This document shows, one piece after another, positions 44,584 to 53,693 of a stretch of 64,000 nucleotides of DNA. The notes under the pieces were generated by a model, which made no database searches, had not been told where the DNA came from, and saw only the letters and a list, made by a program, of their open reading frames with translations. Source of the DNA: JACRLV01 sp045863555 (lineage in GTDB: Bacteria > Planctomycetota > Phycisphaerae > UBA1845 > Fen-1342); the NCBI GenBank assembly GCA_045863555.1, contig BTUU01000005.1:248001-312000 (forward strand). Direction: 5' to 3'. The translations under genes were made by a program, and so were the position numbers. How positions within the stretch are numbered: the stretch's first letter is position 1; the number at the start of each line of letters is the position of its first letter.

Positions 44584-46116
44584 CTACGGCCCGACGAGCG
44601 TGAACCGGACGTCACGCTTGAACCCGTGGCCGTCGCTGATTCGGACAATCGCCTCGCACCGCCCGTGGTTGAACGCCGTCCGCGGCGCAATGATGGCAAG
44701 CCCGTCGGTACGCGTCGCCCCGGCCGCGACGTGCATCGGGTTTTCACTGACATTGAGTTCGCCGTCCGAAGGCACAACAAGGCTGAGCGAATACTCGGCC
44801 TCATTCCGCGTTCGGTTGGTGATTTTCACCTGAAGCTGGTTCGAGATGCGCCGGTCCGCGAGTTCCGCAAACGGCATCCCTCGGCCGCGCAGCAGGCTGA
44901 TGTCCGCGGGCGCCTTTGTGATCAGCAGGAACGTGAGCGCGCCAAGCAGGCCGGCCAGGATGAGCGGGTAGAGGATGACGCGCGGTCGGAGGAGCCGCCG
45001 CGGTTCGCGGAGCATCTCGGCCTGCGAACCGTAGCGGATGAGGCCGCGCGGCCGGCCGATCTTGTCCATGACCGCGTCGCAGGCATCGATGCACTGCGCG
45101 CACGCGACGCACTCGAGTTGAAGGCCGTTGCGAATGTCGATGCCCGTCGGACAGGTCACGACGCAGAGGCCGCAGTCGACGCAATCGCCGCGGGAGCTCG
45201 GCGCGTCCGACTGGCGCATCACGGGTAGCTCGACCGAAGCCGACTTTGAAAGCTTGCCGCGCGGCTCGCCCCGCCGCTCATCGTAGCTGATGATCAGCGA
45301 ATGCCGGTCGAGCAGCACGGATTGAAGCCGGCCGTACGGGCAGGCAACGATGCACGTCTGCTCGCGGAACCAGCAGAAGTCGATCAGCATCAGGCCGGTC
45401 GTGATGGCCATGACGAGAAATGACGTCGGGTGTTCGAGCGGACTGCGCGTCACCCAGACCTTGAGCGCGTCGACGCCGACGAAGTACGCGAGGAACAGAT
45501 TCGCGAGCAGGAACGAAACGAGCACATATGTCGCATACTTGAGGCCGGTTCGGAGTGGGCCGGGTTTGGTGGCGCGGCCCTGGCGGTTGGGCGGGCCGTT
45601 GAAGAGGCGCTCCAGCGGACGGTAAAGGAACTCCATGTAAACGGTCTGCGGACACGCCCAGCCGCACCAAATGCGGCCGAGCAGCGCCGTGACGAGGAAG
45701 ATCGCGAGGACGGAGCTGATGAGCAGCAAGGCCAGCAGAACCGTGTCCGTCGGCAGGAACGTGACGCCAAATAGTGAAAACTCGCGCTTGAGGATGTCGA
45801 GAAGGATCGCGGGCTTGCCGTTGATCTTCCAGAAGGGGAGCAGGACGAAGAGCGCGATCAGGGCGTAGGCGACGACGCGCCGCGCGGTCAGGAACCGGCC
45901 GCGCGAAACAAGCGGCCGCAGCCAGCGGCGCGATCCGTCGCGGTTGAGCGTGGAGAGGACCTGGTCGGGTGAGTCGAGCAGCGAGCCGCCCGTTTCGCGG
46001 CCCGGTGAATCGGTCGTCGATTGCTTCACAGTGGGTCTCGACACAGGCCCGCCGGCCGCCGATCCGCCGGGACCGGCCTTGCTTTCGGAGCTCTCCTGTT
46101 CGAGGACGCTCGACAC
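44584..46116 (-). CDS. ccoG: Cytochrome c oxidase accessory protein CcoG
   Basis: 510 aa from GTG with AAGGA. A Ser/Gly-rich N-terminus is followed by several membrane helices, RIWCGWACPQTVYMEFLYRPLER and then FCWFREQTCIVACPYGRLQS. The two ferredoxin-type clusters are CVDCGLCVVTCPTGIDIRNG and CVACAQCIDACDAVMDKIG. A C-terminal Ig-like domain (FixG_C) ends the protein. CcoG is a copper reductase in cbb3 biogenesis. A 117 bp gap with no recognised feature separates it from ccoH. Confidence 0.95.
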   Translation of the reverse strand: MSSVLEQESSESKAGPGGSAAGGPVSRPTVKQSTTDSPGRETGGSLLDSPDQVLSTLNRDGSRRWLRPLVSRGRFLTARRVVAYALIALFVLLPFWKINGKPAILLDILKREFSLFGVTFLPTDTVLLALLLISSVLAIFLVTALLGRIWCGWACPQTVYMEFLYRPLERLFNGPPNRQGRATKPGPLRTGLKYATYVLVSFLLANLFLAYFVGVDALKVWVTRSPLEHPTSFLVMAITTGLMLIDFCWFREQTCIVACPYGRLQSVLLDRHSLIISYDERRGEPRGKLSKSASVELPVMRQSDAPSSRGDCVDCGLCVVTCPTGIDIRNGLQLECVACAQCIDACDAVMDKIGRPRGLIRYGSQAEMLREPRRLLRPRVILYPLILAGLLGALTFLLITKAPADISLLRGRGMPFAELADRRISNQLQVKITNRTRNEAEYSLSLVVPSDGELNVSENPMHVAAGATRTDGLAIIAPRTAFNHGRCEAIVRISDGHGFKRDVRFTLVGP

Positions 46117-46170
46117 GCTTCCGTTCCTTATTGTCGCAAGCCCGCCCGGCTGTCGACTCGCGCATCCGGA

Positions 46171-46770
46171 CTAGGGCTTGCCCGGAGCCGCTTCCAGTTT
46201 CGGCCACGGCGGTATCTGCTCGCCTTCCGGTGCGCGGCCGGCGACGTTCCTGCCGCGCAGCCCCGCGACGTAGGAAGCGACGAGCACAATCTCGTTCTGG
46301 TGCAGCCGTGCCTTCCACGCGGGCATCGCGTTATTGGCCGCACCCTCGGCAACGACACGTACGATGTCGGCCGGCGTCTTGACGTTCTTGTAGACGTCAT
46401 CCGTCAGGTTCACGCCCGCGCCGGCCATTCCCTGGCCCTCGGCGCCGTGACACTGGACGCAGTTCGCCTTGAAGACGGATTCGCCGATGACACCCCATTC
46501 CTTGTCGCCGACGTATTTCATGACGGTCGCGGTGTCGCCCTTGAGAACGATTCCCTTGAACTGCGCCAGAAGCGCGGCGGATTGATCGCGCTGATGCCGT
46601 TCTTCGATCCGCCAGCCCAGGTCGCCGAAGTGGTAGATCAGAAAGTACGGGAACGCGAAGGCGATCGTCAGCCAGAAGAGCCAGTGCCACCAGCCCGGCG
46701 TCGGGTTGTCGTACTCCTGGATCCCGTCATATTCGTGATCGGTCAACCGGTCGTATGGAACCTGGCTCAT
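46171..46770 (-). CDS. ccoP: cbb3 oxidase subunit CcoP with one heme c
   Basis: 199 aa. The N-terminal phrase DHEYDGIQEYDNPTPGWWHWLFWLTI is the CcoP signature, followed by a membrane helix. One cytochrome c domain follows, with CVQCH, the Met-side AMPAWKARL, and ADIVRVVAEG. Canonical CcoP is about 290 aa with two CxxCH sites; only one is present here. The ATG overlaps the ccoQ stop (ATGA). It passes electrons from cytochrome c to CcoO. Confidence 0.94.
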   Translation of the reverse strand: MSQVPYDRLTDHEYDGIQEYDNPTPGWWHWLFWLTIAFAFPYFLIYHFGDLGWRIEERHQRDQSAALLAQFKGIVLKGDTATVMKYVGDKEWGVIGESVFKANCVQCHGAEGQGMAGAGVNLTDDVYKNVKTPADIVRVVAEGAANNAMPAWKARLHQNEIVLVASYVAGLRGRNVAGRAPEGEQIPPWPKLEAAPGKP

Positions 46771-46946
46771 CGGAGGTCACTCCCGTTGTCATCGTCGAGG
46801 GGGATCTGTGCGGCGTCGGTCATCTCGGATCGGCTGGCGCGAAGGACGCGGATGAGGATCAGCACGAACACGCCCGCAAAGATGGCCATGGCGATCTTGG
46901 GATAGAAGGCCAGATCCATGTAGCTCATGATGTCGGAGAGTCGCAT
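46767..46946 (-). CDS. ccoQ: cbb3 oxidase subunit CcoQ
   Basis: 59 aa: MRLSDIMSYMDLAFYPKIAM then one membrane helix (AIFAGVFVLILIRVL) and an acidic tail. AGGAGG stands seven bases before ATG. CcoQ stabilises the oxidase complex. It sits 11 bp after the ccoNO stop and overlaps ccoP by 4 bp. Confidence 0.9.
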   Translation of the reverse strand: MRLSDIMSYMDLAFYPKIAMAIFAGVFVLILIRVLRASRSEMTDAAQIPLDDDNGSDLR

Positions 46947-46957
46947 GTTCGGGCCTC

Positions 46958-49345
46958 CTAGTGTCCCGCCGCAGCAGCCGTCTTCGCCTCGCCGGCGGGC
47001 GCCGCTGGCGGGGGCTTGCTGATGTCCGTTCCCAGCCGCTGGAGGTACGCAATGAGCGCGATGACCTCGCGGTCCTTCATCGTGGCGACGAGTTTCGCCT
47101 TTTCATCCGGCGTGAGCGTCGCTACGCCGTCTTTCTTCAACTTGTCGACGAGTTCCGGAGGGGCCATTTCCTCCGGCGGCGACCCCTGATCGAGGACTTC
47201 GCCCGCGATCTTCACCGCCTGCTCCCGCGCCATGTCGGCAGCCTTGCCCTTCACGGCTTCGCCATAGGGAACACCGATCATCGCCATCGCATTCACACGC
47301 GGCTGTACAGACGCATAATCGAGCTGGTTTTCAAGCAGAAACGCGTACCCGGGCATGATCGAGCCGCTGCTGTACGCCTGCGGATTGCGGAAGTGCGTCA
47401 GGTGCCAGAGGTGGTTGCGGATGCCGCCTTCGCGGGCGAGATCCGGCCCGATGCGGCGGCTACCCCACTGGAAGGGATGGTCATACACGAATTCGCCAGG
47501 CTTGCTGTATTCGCCGTAGCGCTTCGTTTCGGCGAAGATCGGCCGGATCTGCTGCGAATGGCAGTTGTAGCAGCCCTCGCGGATGTAGATATCGCGGCCG
47601 CAGAGCTCCAGCGGCGTGTAAGGCGTCACTGTCGCGATCGTCGGCACATTCGAGCGGATGAGGAACGTCGGGACCATCTCGAATGCAGAGGCCACGAGCA
47701 CCGCGATGGCCGTCCAGACCGTAAACCGCAGCGGCAACCGTTCCCAACGGCGGTGCCACCAGCCCTGCTGCCAGTTGTCGATGCCGCGGGCCCAGCCAGT
47801 GACGTTCTTGACGCGCGGCTCTGGTCGCGGCGGATCGACGTAGGTCGCCGAAAGCGCAGGGGCCTGATGGACGGGCTCCTCGTACCGGGCCGGGCGGGCC
47901 GCCCAGGTGCGGAAAAAGTTGTACGCACACAGGAGCGCGCCGGCGATAAAGAGCAGGCCGCCAACCACGCGGAACCAGTAGAACGGGATAAGCCGCGTGA
48001 CGGTTTCGATGAACTCGGGGTACATGAGCTGGCCGGTCGAGTCGAACGCGCGCCACATGAGGCCTTGCGTGATGCCGGCGACGTAGATCGACGAGATGTA
48101 CATGACGATGCCGATCGTGCCGAGCCAGAAGTGCCACTCGGCCAGTTTTCGGCTGTAGAGCTGGGTCTGGAAGAGCCGCGGCAGCAGCCAGTAGATCATG
48201 CCGAAGGTCATGAAGCCGTTCCAGCCAAGCGCGCCGCCGTGGACGTGGGCGATCGTCCAGTCGGTGTAGTGGCTGAGCGAATTGACGGTCTTGATCGAGA
48301 GCATCGGGCCTTCGAAGGTCGACATGCCGTAGAAGGTGATGCCGACGACGAAGAACTTCAGCACGGGGTCGGCGGTGACCTTGTGCCACGCGCCGCGGAG
48401 CGTGAGGAGGCCGTTGATCATGCCGCCCCAGCTCGGCATCCAGAGCATCAGGCTGAAGAGCATGCCCAGCGTGCTCAGCCAGCCGGGGATCGAGAGATAG
48501 TGCAGGTGGTGGGGGCCGGCCCAGATATAAATGAACACCAGCGACCAGAAGTGGATGATGCTCAGGCGATAGCTGAACACGGGCCGCTCGGCCGCCTTGG
48601 GCAGGAAGTAATACATGAGCCCGAGAAACGGCGTGGTCAGGAAGAATGCGACGGCGTTGTGGCCGTACCACCACTGGACGAAGGCGTCCTGGACGCCGGC
48701 GTAGAGCGAGTAGCTCTTGGTGAGCGATACGGGGATGGCGAGGCTATTCACGATGTGCAAAATCGCGACGGTGACGATCGTCGCGATGTAGAACCAGAGT
48801 GCAACGTACATGTGCCGCACGCGCCGAACCGCCAGTGTGCCGAAGAAGTTGATCGCGAAGACGACCCAGACGGCGGCGATCGCGATGTCGATCGGCCATT
48901 CCAGCTCGGCATATTCCTTGGAGGTCGTGATTCCGAGGGGGAGTGTGACCGCGGCGGCGACGATGATGAGCTGCCAGCCCCAGAAGTGGATGCGGCTGAG
49001 CACGTCGCTGAACATGCGGGCCTTGCAGAGCCGCTGCGTCGAGTAGTAAACGGCCGCGAAAATCGCATTGCCCGCGAACGCGAAGATCGCCGCGTTGGTG
49101 TGCAGCGGGCGCAATCGGCCGAAGTTCACATATTGAACAAAGTTCGCCTGCGGCCAGGCGAGCTGCACCGCAACAATCAGCCCGACCAGGAACGCGACGA
49201 GACCAAAAACGAGCGTCGCCAGCGTAAACATCCGGACGATGGCGTCGTCATAGACGAAGCTCTGCATCGGCCCGGCCGCCGATTCTCCGTGGGTCCTGTG
49301 CTCCGTTTCGATGTGCGTAGTGGTGCCACTCGCTGCGGTCGCCAT
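46958..49345 (-). CDS. ccoNO: Fused cbb3 oxidase subunits CcoN-CcoO
   Basis: 795 aa; start set by AGGAGCG before ATG. The first 500 residues are CcoN: twelve-helix heme-copper subunit with heme-b and CuB ligands in HTNAAIFAF, WWYGHNAVAFFLT, GPHHLHY and DWTIAHVHGGALGWNG. After a linker (about 500-575) comes CcoO with a membrane helix and the heme c site EGCYNCHSQQIRP. Its phrases GPDLAREGGIRNHLWHLTHFRNP and SIMPGYAFL are typical. N and O are separate genes in Proteobacteria; fusion is known in some other phyla. This is the first gene of the operon and reduces O2 at low oxygen. Confidence 0.96.
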   Translation of the reverse strand: MATAASGTTTHIETEHRTHGESAAGPMQSFVYDDAIVRMFTLATLVFGLVAFLVGLIVAVQLAWPQANFVQYVNFGRLRPLHTNAAIFAFAGNAIFAAVYYSTQRLCKARMFSDVLSRIHFWGWQLIIVAAAVTLPLGITTSKEYAELEWPIDIAIAAVWVVFAINFFGTLAVRRVRHMYVALWFYIATIVTVAILHIVNSLAIPVSLTKSYSLYAGVQDAFVQWWYGHNAVAFFLTTPFLGLMYYFLPKAAERPVFSYRLSIIHFWSLVFIYIWAGPHHLHYLSIPGWLSTLGMLFSLMLWMPSWGGMINGLLTLRGAWHKVTADPVLKFFVVGITFYGMSTFEGPMLSIKTVNSLSHYTDWTIAHVHGGALGWNGFMTFGMIYWLLPRLFQTQLYSRKLAEWHFWLGTIGIVMYISSIYVAGITQGLMWRAFDSTGQLMYPEFIETVTRLIPFYWFRVVGGLLFIAGALLCAYNFFRTWAARPARYEEPVHQAPALSATYVDPPRPEPRVKNVTGWARGIDNWQQGWWHRRWERLPLRFTVWTAIAVLVASAFEMVPTFLIRSNVPTIATVTPYTPLELCGRDIYIREGCYNCHSQQIRPIFAETKRYGEYSKPGEFVYDHPFQWGSRRIGPDLAREGGIRNHLWHLTHFRNPQAYSSGSIMPGYAFLLENQLDYASVQPRVNAMAMIGVPYGEAVKGKAADMAREQAVKIAGEVLDQGSPPEEMAPPELVDKLKKDGVATLTPDEKAKLVATMKDREVIALIAYLQRLGTDISKPPPAAPAGEAKTAAAAGH

Positions 49346-49701
49346 CGCGGTTTCGCTCCTGCGGTTGATCCCGAACTCCCTTGCAAGGCCGGATGGATGA
49401 CAAGCTGCGTGCCACCGCGCGTGGGCTGATAGTCCAATACTGATCGCATTTCGAGGTAACCTGTCCAATTTAAGTGGGTTACGATCAAAGAATCAGGTAA
49501 TCCGGCGGGCTCCCGGACTGCTGAATTCCACTCAACCGCGCGCGGGGTGCGGCGGCTCACACAGTGAACCGTCGTGATTCGGCGCGGTTGTGCGTAATTT
49601 CGCGCAGTCACCGGCCCTTCTCATCCGCGGGTTTTTCCCGGAACCAACGGGGCCGCTGGACGTCGTGTGGAGGGATGGGGCGGGTGCCGATCGGCGGGCC
49701 C
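49346..49701. other. Upstream region of the cbb3 operon
   Basis: About 355 bp with no gene. It should hold the operon promoter. A TTGATCG near 49484-49490 (minus) and GGTTACC/GATTACC motifs are present, but there is no clean TTGAT-N4-ATCAA Fnr box. Confidence 0.5.
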
Positions 49702-50082
49702 TCAGACTCTCGCGTTCGGCAGCGCGATCCCGCCGACGAGCGTGTGAAATCCGGCCGCGCGGTACGCGTCGATCAGCGTGCGATAGAGGACGCGACCCAT
49801 TCCCCGCCCCGTCAGATCGGGGCGCAGGTAAATCCCCACCTCGGCCGTAAACCGGTACGCGGCGCGGTCACGCCAGGGTCCCGCCTTGGCGAATCCCCCG
49901 AGCACTGCGTCGATCATCAGCGACAGGTGGGGGTATCGATCGCGCCGCGACTGCCATGCGGCGCACAGTTCATCCGCCGCAAGGGGCTCCTCGTCGAAGT
50001 GGATCGCCGTCTCGCGGATGTAGTGGTTTGTGATTCGCGCGATCGCGTCGAAGTCGTCGGAGCACGTCGGGCGGATCGTCAT
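49702..50082 (-). pseudogene. C-terminally truncated GNAT acetyltransferase
   Basis: The 127 aa product matches phosphinothricin-type GNAT enzymes: MTIRPTCSDDFDAIARITNHYI, ETAIHFDEEP, AEVGIYLRPDLTGRGMGRVLYRTLIDAYRAAGF and GGIALPN. It ends with ARV-stop just where the family continues with the Asn/Ser-x-x-Leu-His helix and last strand, about 30-45 residues. No frame downstream restores these residues. The ATG overlaps the stop of the preceding gene (ATGA). It may be a recent pseudogene. Confidence 0.55.
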
Positions 50083-50648
50083 GGCGCCGGAACTGCCGGC
50101 GGGGTTGTACGTGCACGCTCGAGGCCGGCGAGCCGCTCGGCACGGTAGATCCCATGTTGATCGAGCGCGCCGAGATGAAGCCACGCGGCGGGCGCTTCGG
50201 GATCGTTCAGTTCCGTGAGGATCTGAGCGCGGCGATACGCAATGTGCGGGTCCGCGTTGAGCAGCGCGCGGTTCGCATCGATGACGCGTCGCGCGCTTTC
50301 ATAGTCTCCGCCTGCGAACAGGCGTTCGAGCTCGGCGAGCGTCGTGCGCCGGGCCGCGGCAGAGAGACCCGGACGCTCGGGAGCCTGACCTGCCCCGAGC
50401 AGAAGTCCCTGCGCGGCGATGTAGATCAGGCACGCGACAATGATCGCGAGATTCTGTGCCCAGCCTGGGACATCGTCCGGCGCAATCAGCCGGGCGAGGA
50501 GCGCCGTGTTCGCGCTGACGATAAACGCGAGGCCAAGGACCAGCCCCGTCCTCAGCCGGCCGAGGATGACAAGCCCCCCGCCGGGGACGAGCAGGTTGAG
50601 CCATGTGGACAGCCGGTGCGGCGCTCCGGCCGGCGGGAGTATCGGCAT
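50079..50648 (-). CDS. Hypothetical membrane protein
   Basis: 189 aa. Two or three membrane helices near the N-terminus (LNLLVPGGGLVILGRL, GLVLGLAFIVSANTALL, NLAIIVACLIYIAAQGLLL) are followed by a cytoplasmic helical part with TPR-like character (AELERLFAGGDYESARRVIDANRALL, HIAYRRAQILTELND). I recognise no family. The start is the first ATG with good codon use; the ribosome site is weak. Confidence 0.65.
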   Translation of the reverse strand: MPILPPAGAPHRLSTWLNLLVPGGGLVILGRLRTGLVLGLAFIVSANTALLARLIAPDDVPGWAQNLAIIVACLIYIAAQGLLLGAGQAPERPGLSAAARRTTLAELERLFAGGDYESARRVIDANRALLNADPHIAYRRAQILTELNDPEAPAAWLHLGALDQHGIYRAERLAGLERARTTPPAVPAP

Positions 50649-50810
50649 GGACACGTAGGCTACCCCCGCACGGTGCGGGAAGGAAGGCGATCTGCGAGCC
50701 GGGCCAGCAGCCGCTGCGCGCGGCGTTCGGTCGCTCTGGGCGATTCCGACCCGGCACGAACACGCAGCGAATACGCGGGCCCCGGTTCCGCGCGGCCGGC
50801 TCAAACCGAA

Positions 50811-50854
50811 AGGAAAAGGCCGCGCCGCTGGACCCGGAGTCTGTCGGCGCGGCC
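50811..50854 (-). terminator. Intrinsic terminator of the PEP-CTERM gene
   Basis: Ten-base arms CGGCCGCGCC-type/GGCGCGGCC with a loop of about 17 bases are followed on the minus strand by TTTTCCTTT. It lies about 50 bp after the stop codon at 50904. Confidence 0.75.
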
Positions 50855-50903
50855 GTTGGTTCATTTCCGGTGCGGCTCCGCGGTCGAAGCCGACGCGGGT
50901 GGC

Positions 50904-51593
50904 TTACCGTCGGCGGATCACCGCGAGGCCGCCGAGCGCGAGCAGCGCCAGGCTGGCCGGTTCCGGAATATTCGCCGAGCCGGGTGTGTCAAACGCCGGG
51001 AAGTCGTTGAACGGCTCGAACGCCCAGGGACCGTCGCCGTTGGGGTAGCGATAGACGTGAGCCGGGCTGAAACCGCCGTCCGGACCGACCTGCGTCGAAC
51101 TGTAGGGCAGCTCGGAGGTGCCGCCGAAGAGCACCGAGACGCTGTCGACGATGCTCGTCCACGGGGTAATGTCGAAAATGCCGTCGTCATTGGTGTCGAG
51201 ATCGGTGTTCGCTGCACCGCTGAAACCGGAGACGAGCATGTGCGTCACCGTGTCGCTGTTCTCGAAATTCAGGGGATTCGAGCCGGCAAGCACCGTGTCC
51301 GCGTTTCCGATGCCGAGGGTGAATGTCGACTCCACGGCCAGAAAATAACCGTCGGCGGGGATGCTGAAGCCTGCGAGTGAACTGGCCGACTCGATCACGC
51401 CGCTGGCGCCCGTGCCGTCGCCGACGACGATGTACCACAGGTCATTCAGCGACTCGCCCGCGTTGCCCGCGAGCTCGAAATACTCATCATTGTCCGTGCT
51501 GGGCTGATCGATGCGGATCTCGTTGATCGTGACGCTGGCGGACGCGATCGCCGCAAGCCCGAGCGCGGCCAGACCGAAAGCAAATCGTCGCAT
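50904..51593 (-). CDS. PEP-CTERM sorted exported protein
   Basis: 229 aa; GAGGAGAGG precedes ATG. A signal peptide (MRRFAFGLAALGLAAIASA) is followed by a lamin-tail-like domain (VTINEIRIDQPSTDNDEYFEL, YFLAVESTFTLG, SDTVTHMLVSGFSG). The C-terminus is IPEPASLALLALGGLAVIRRR: PEP motif, hydrophobic helix and Arg cluster, the PEP-CTERM signal handled by exosortase. No exosortase is in this window. Confidence 0.88.
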   Translation of the reverse strand: MRRFAFGLAALGLAAIASASVTINEIRIDQPSTDNDEYFELAGNAGESLNDLWYIVVGDGTGASGVIESASSLAGFSIPADGYFLAVESTFTLGIGNADTVLAGSNPLNFENSDTVTHMLVSGFSGAANTDLDTNDDGIFDITPWTSIVDSVSVLFGGTSELPYSSTQVGPDGGFSPAHVYRYPNGDGPWAFEPFNDFPAFDTPGSANIPEPASLALLALGGLAVIRRR

Positions 51594-51746
51594 GGAACCT
51601 CTCCTCACTCCTGAAGTTGAAACGGTAAAGGGAAACCGAAGACTCCTCCGGTGCGTAGCGTAGCGACCCGCCTGTCTGGAAACAACGGGCAACGCGCAAA
51701 GATCCTGTTAAGTTATTTCCGCGGGGAGCCCGGATCCGTGCGCGTC

Positions 51747-51775
51747 TTGACGGTCGACGAGGCGCTCTCTAGCAT
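51747..51775 (+). promoter_or_regulatory. Possible sigma-70 promoter for mcsB
   Basis: TTGACG, a 17-base spacer and TAGCAT. It lies 88 bp before the mcsB start. Confidence 0.5.
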
Positions 51776-51862
51776 CAATAAGCTGTTCCGGAGGCGTGAC
51801 TTAGGGGTTGATGCGCGCTGCGGAACACGCCGATGCAACTCGCAGCGGGGCTGGGAGGCCGG

Positions 51863-52921
51863 ATGGACCTGATCAACAACGTCGCGCGCCGGGCGGGCGA
51901 ATGGCTGCGTGGCGTGGGTCCGCAGCACGACATTGTCATTTCGACGCGCATCCGGCTGGCCCGCAACATCCGCGGCTTCTACTTCCTCTCGCGCGCGGAC
52001 GGCGGGATGCGGGCGGAGATCTGCGATACGGCCACCCGGGCGATCCGCAAGGCGCGCGGGCTCGGCGAATTCGTCCATGTCGACGTCGAGGCGCTCGAGG
52101 AACTGGATCGCAAACTGCTCGTGGAGCGGCAGCTCATCAGCCGACAGCAGGCCGAGGGCGACGGCGCCCGCGCGGTCGCTTTCGACCCCACCGAGGCCTC
52201 CTCGATCATGATCAACGAGGAGGACCACCTGCGCATCCAGGTCATGCGCAGCGGCCTCCAACTCGACGAGGCCTGGGAGCAGGTCAACGCCATCGACGAC
52301 GCACTCGACGAGCGGCTCGATTACGCCTTCCACAGCCAGTACGGCTATCTGACTGCCTGCCCGACGAATGTCGGAACGGGCATCCGTGTGTCGATGATGC
52401 TACATCTTCCGGCGCTGCGGCTCACCAACGAGCTGGAGCGCGTCGCCCAGGCCGCGAAGGACCTGCGGCTGGCGATCCGCGGGCTCTACGGCGAAGGAAC
52501 GGAAGCGCTGGGAGACTTCTTCCAGATCTCAAACCAGATCACGCTCGGGCGGAGCGAGCAGGAGATCATCAACGACCTGGGACGCGAGGTGATCCCCAAA
52601 ATCGTCGAGTACGAGAAGGCGGCGCGGGCGGCGCTGCTCAAGGGCCGGCTCAGTGCGCTGGACGACAAGATCTTCCGCGCCATGGGCCTGCTGCAGTCGG
52701 CGCGGCTCATCAGCTCGAACGAGGCCATGCAGTGCCTCTCGCACGTCCGCATGGGCGTGCACGTCGGGCGATTGAAGTCGATCGACCTGCGGACGGTGAA
52801 TGAGCTGTTCCTGCAGACGCAGCCGGCGCATCTGCAGAAGCTCCAGGGAGAGCGCCTCAACGGCGAACAGCGCAGCGTCGCCCGGGCTTCGTTGATTCGG
52901 GCGCGGTTGAGTAACAACTGA
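51863..52921 (+). CDS. mcsB: Protein arginine kinase McsB
   Basis: 352 aa; GGGAGG precedes the chosen ATG. McsB phosphorylates arginines of proteins, marking them for ClpCP. STRIRLARNIRGF (27-39), IMINEEDHLRIQ (116-127) and CPTNVGTGIRVS with the active-site Cys166 are the guanido-kinase motifs; NQITLGRSEQEII and LSHVRMGVHVG follow. In Firmicutes it sits in ctsR-mcsA-mcsB-clpC; here there is no mcsA, ctsR or clpC beside it. Confidence 0.94.
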   Translation: MDLINNVARRAGEWLRGVGPQHDIVISTRIRLARNIRGFYFLSRADGGMRAEICDTATRAIRKARGLGEFVHVDVEALEELDRKLLVERQLISRQQAEGDGARAVAFDPTEASSIMINEEDHLRIQVMRSGLQLDEAWEQVNAIDDALDERLDYAFHSQYGYLTACPTNVGTGIRVSMMLHLPALRLTNELERVAQAAKDLRLAIRGLYGEGTEALGDFFQISNQITLGRSEQEIINDLGREVIPKIVEYEKAARAALLKGRLSALDDKIFRAMGLLQSARLISSNEAMQCLSHVRMGVHVGRLKSIDLRTVNELFLQTQPAHLQKLQGERLNGEQRSVARASLIRARLSNN

Positions 52922-52947
52922 GTTGCGACGTCGCTACGGATGGGCGG

Positions 52948-53358
52948 TCAGACGCGACGCCCCAGAGTCGTCTGCTTTTTTCGAGCGTCCAGCCGAAAAC
53001 TGAGTTGATCGAAGACGCCATGCCGGCCAAGCAGATTTGGGACCGAGTCAGAGTCGGCGAACGCGATGTCGATTGTCCAAGCCCGTCGATCCAATTCGAA
53101 CCGCACCGGATGGACAAACGTCGTCGTCACGCCACCACCGACACCGCGCAGTTTCTGACGCACTCCGGCGGCAAGCTGAATACCGAGAAGCTCGGCGACC
53201 GACCGCCTTGCCAGCGAAATCGGCGCGCCGGTGTCAACGAGGAACCAGATTGAACGAGCAAACCCATCACCGGAGAGGAGTCGGAGCTTGACCAGTGGCA
53301 CCCACGTATCGCCGAAGAAAAGATCGGTTTTCGACTTGTGCCAGGGGAATGTTGCCAT
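52948..53358 (-). CDS. Retropepsin-like aspartic protease
   Basis: 136 aa. FLVDTGAPISLARRSVAELLG holds the catalytic Asp-Thr-Gly, and a flap-like segment LRGVGGGVTTTFVHPVRFEL and NLLGRHGVFDQL follow. Like retroviral protease it would act as a dimer. The start overlaps the stop of the upstream DUF5678 gene (TGATG), which argues for coupled translation. Confidence 0.88.
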   Translation of the reverse strand: MATFPWHKSKTDLFFGDTWVPLVKLRLLSGDGFARSIWFLVDTGAPISLARRSVAELLGIQLAAGVRQKLRGVGGGVTTTFVHPVRFELDRRAWTIDIAFADSDSVPNLLGRHGVFDQLSFRLDARKKQTTLGRRV

Positions 53359-53603
53359 CAGACATGGCGTTCCGGGTGATCCACGAACAGCAGCGACCAT
53401 TCATCCGGGGGCGCGATAAGGTCGGCCTTTGATGCAACCTCGACCGCGTCCCGGCCCACCGCGATGACGCGGTTTTGCCAGATGGCGATCGCCTGTCCAC
53501 GGTATTTCTCGCGAATTCGAGCGCCGTTGACGGCAAGCCAGCGGTCATCGGACATGAGCCGGCGTACGCGCGATTGCTTTGGCTTGCGCTTTGAGAGCTT
53601 CAT
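53358..53603 (-). CDS. DUF5678-like small protein
   Basis: 81 aa. W-L-x-N-x8-YRGQAIAIWQNRVIAVGRDAVEVASKA is the DUF5678 pattern. The N-terminus is basic (MKLSKRKPKQSRVRR); a start at Met17 is also possible. It is directly coupled to the retropepsin-like gene and may be its partner or regulator. Confidence 0.8.
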   Translation of the reverse strand: MKLSKRKPKQSRVRRLMSDDRWLAVNGARIREKYRGQAIAIWQNRVIAVGRDAVEVASKADLIAPPDEWSLLFVDHPERHV

Positions 53604-53693
53604 TGCCGAAATCGTACACGCCCGGGGCGGGCTGCTTCAATTCGAAGTAACATGGATCATGCCATTATCGTGATCGGGTTCCGCGCGGCAGAC

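Noticed and set aside
49440..49500. Fnr-type box upstream of ccoNO
   Set aside because: TTGATCG is present but the second half-site is missing at the required spacing.
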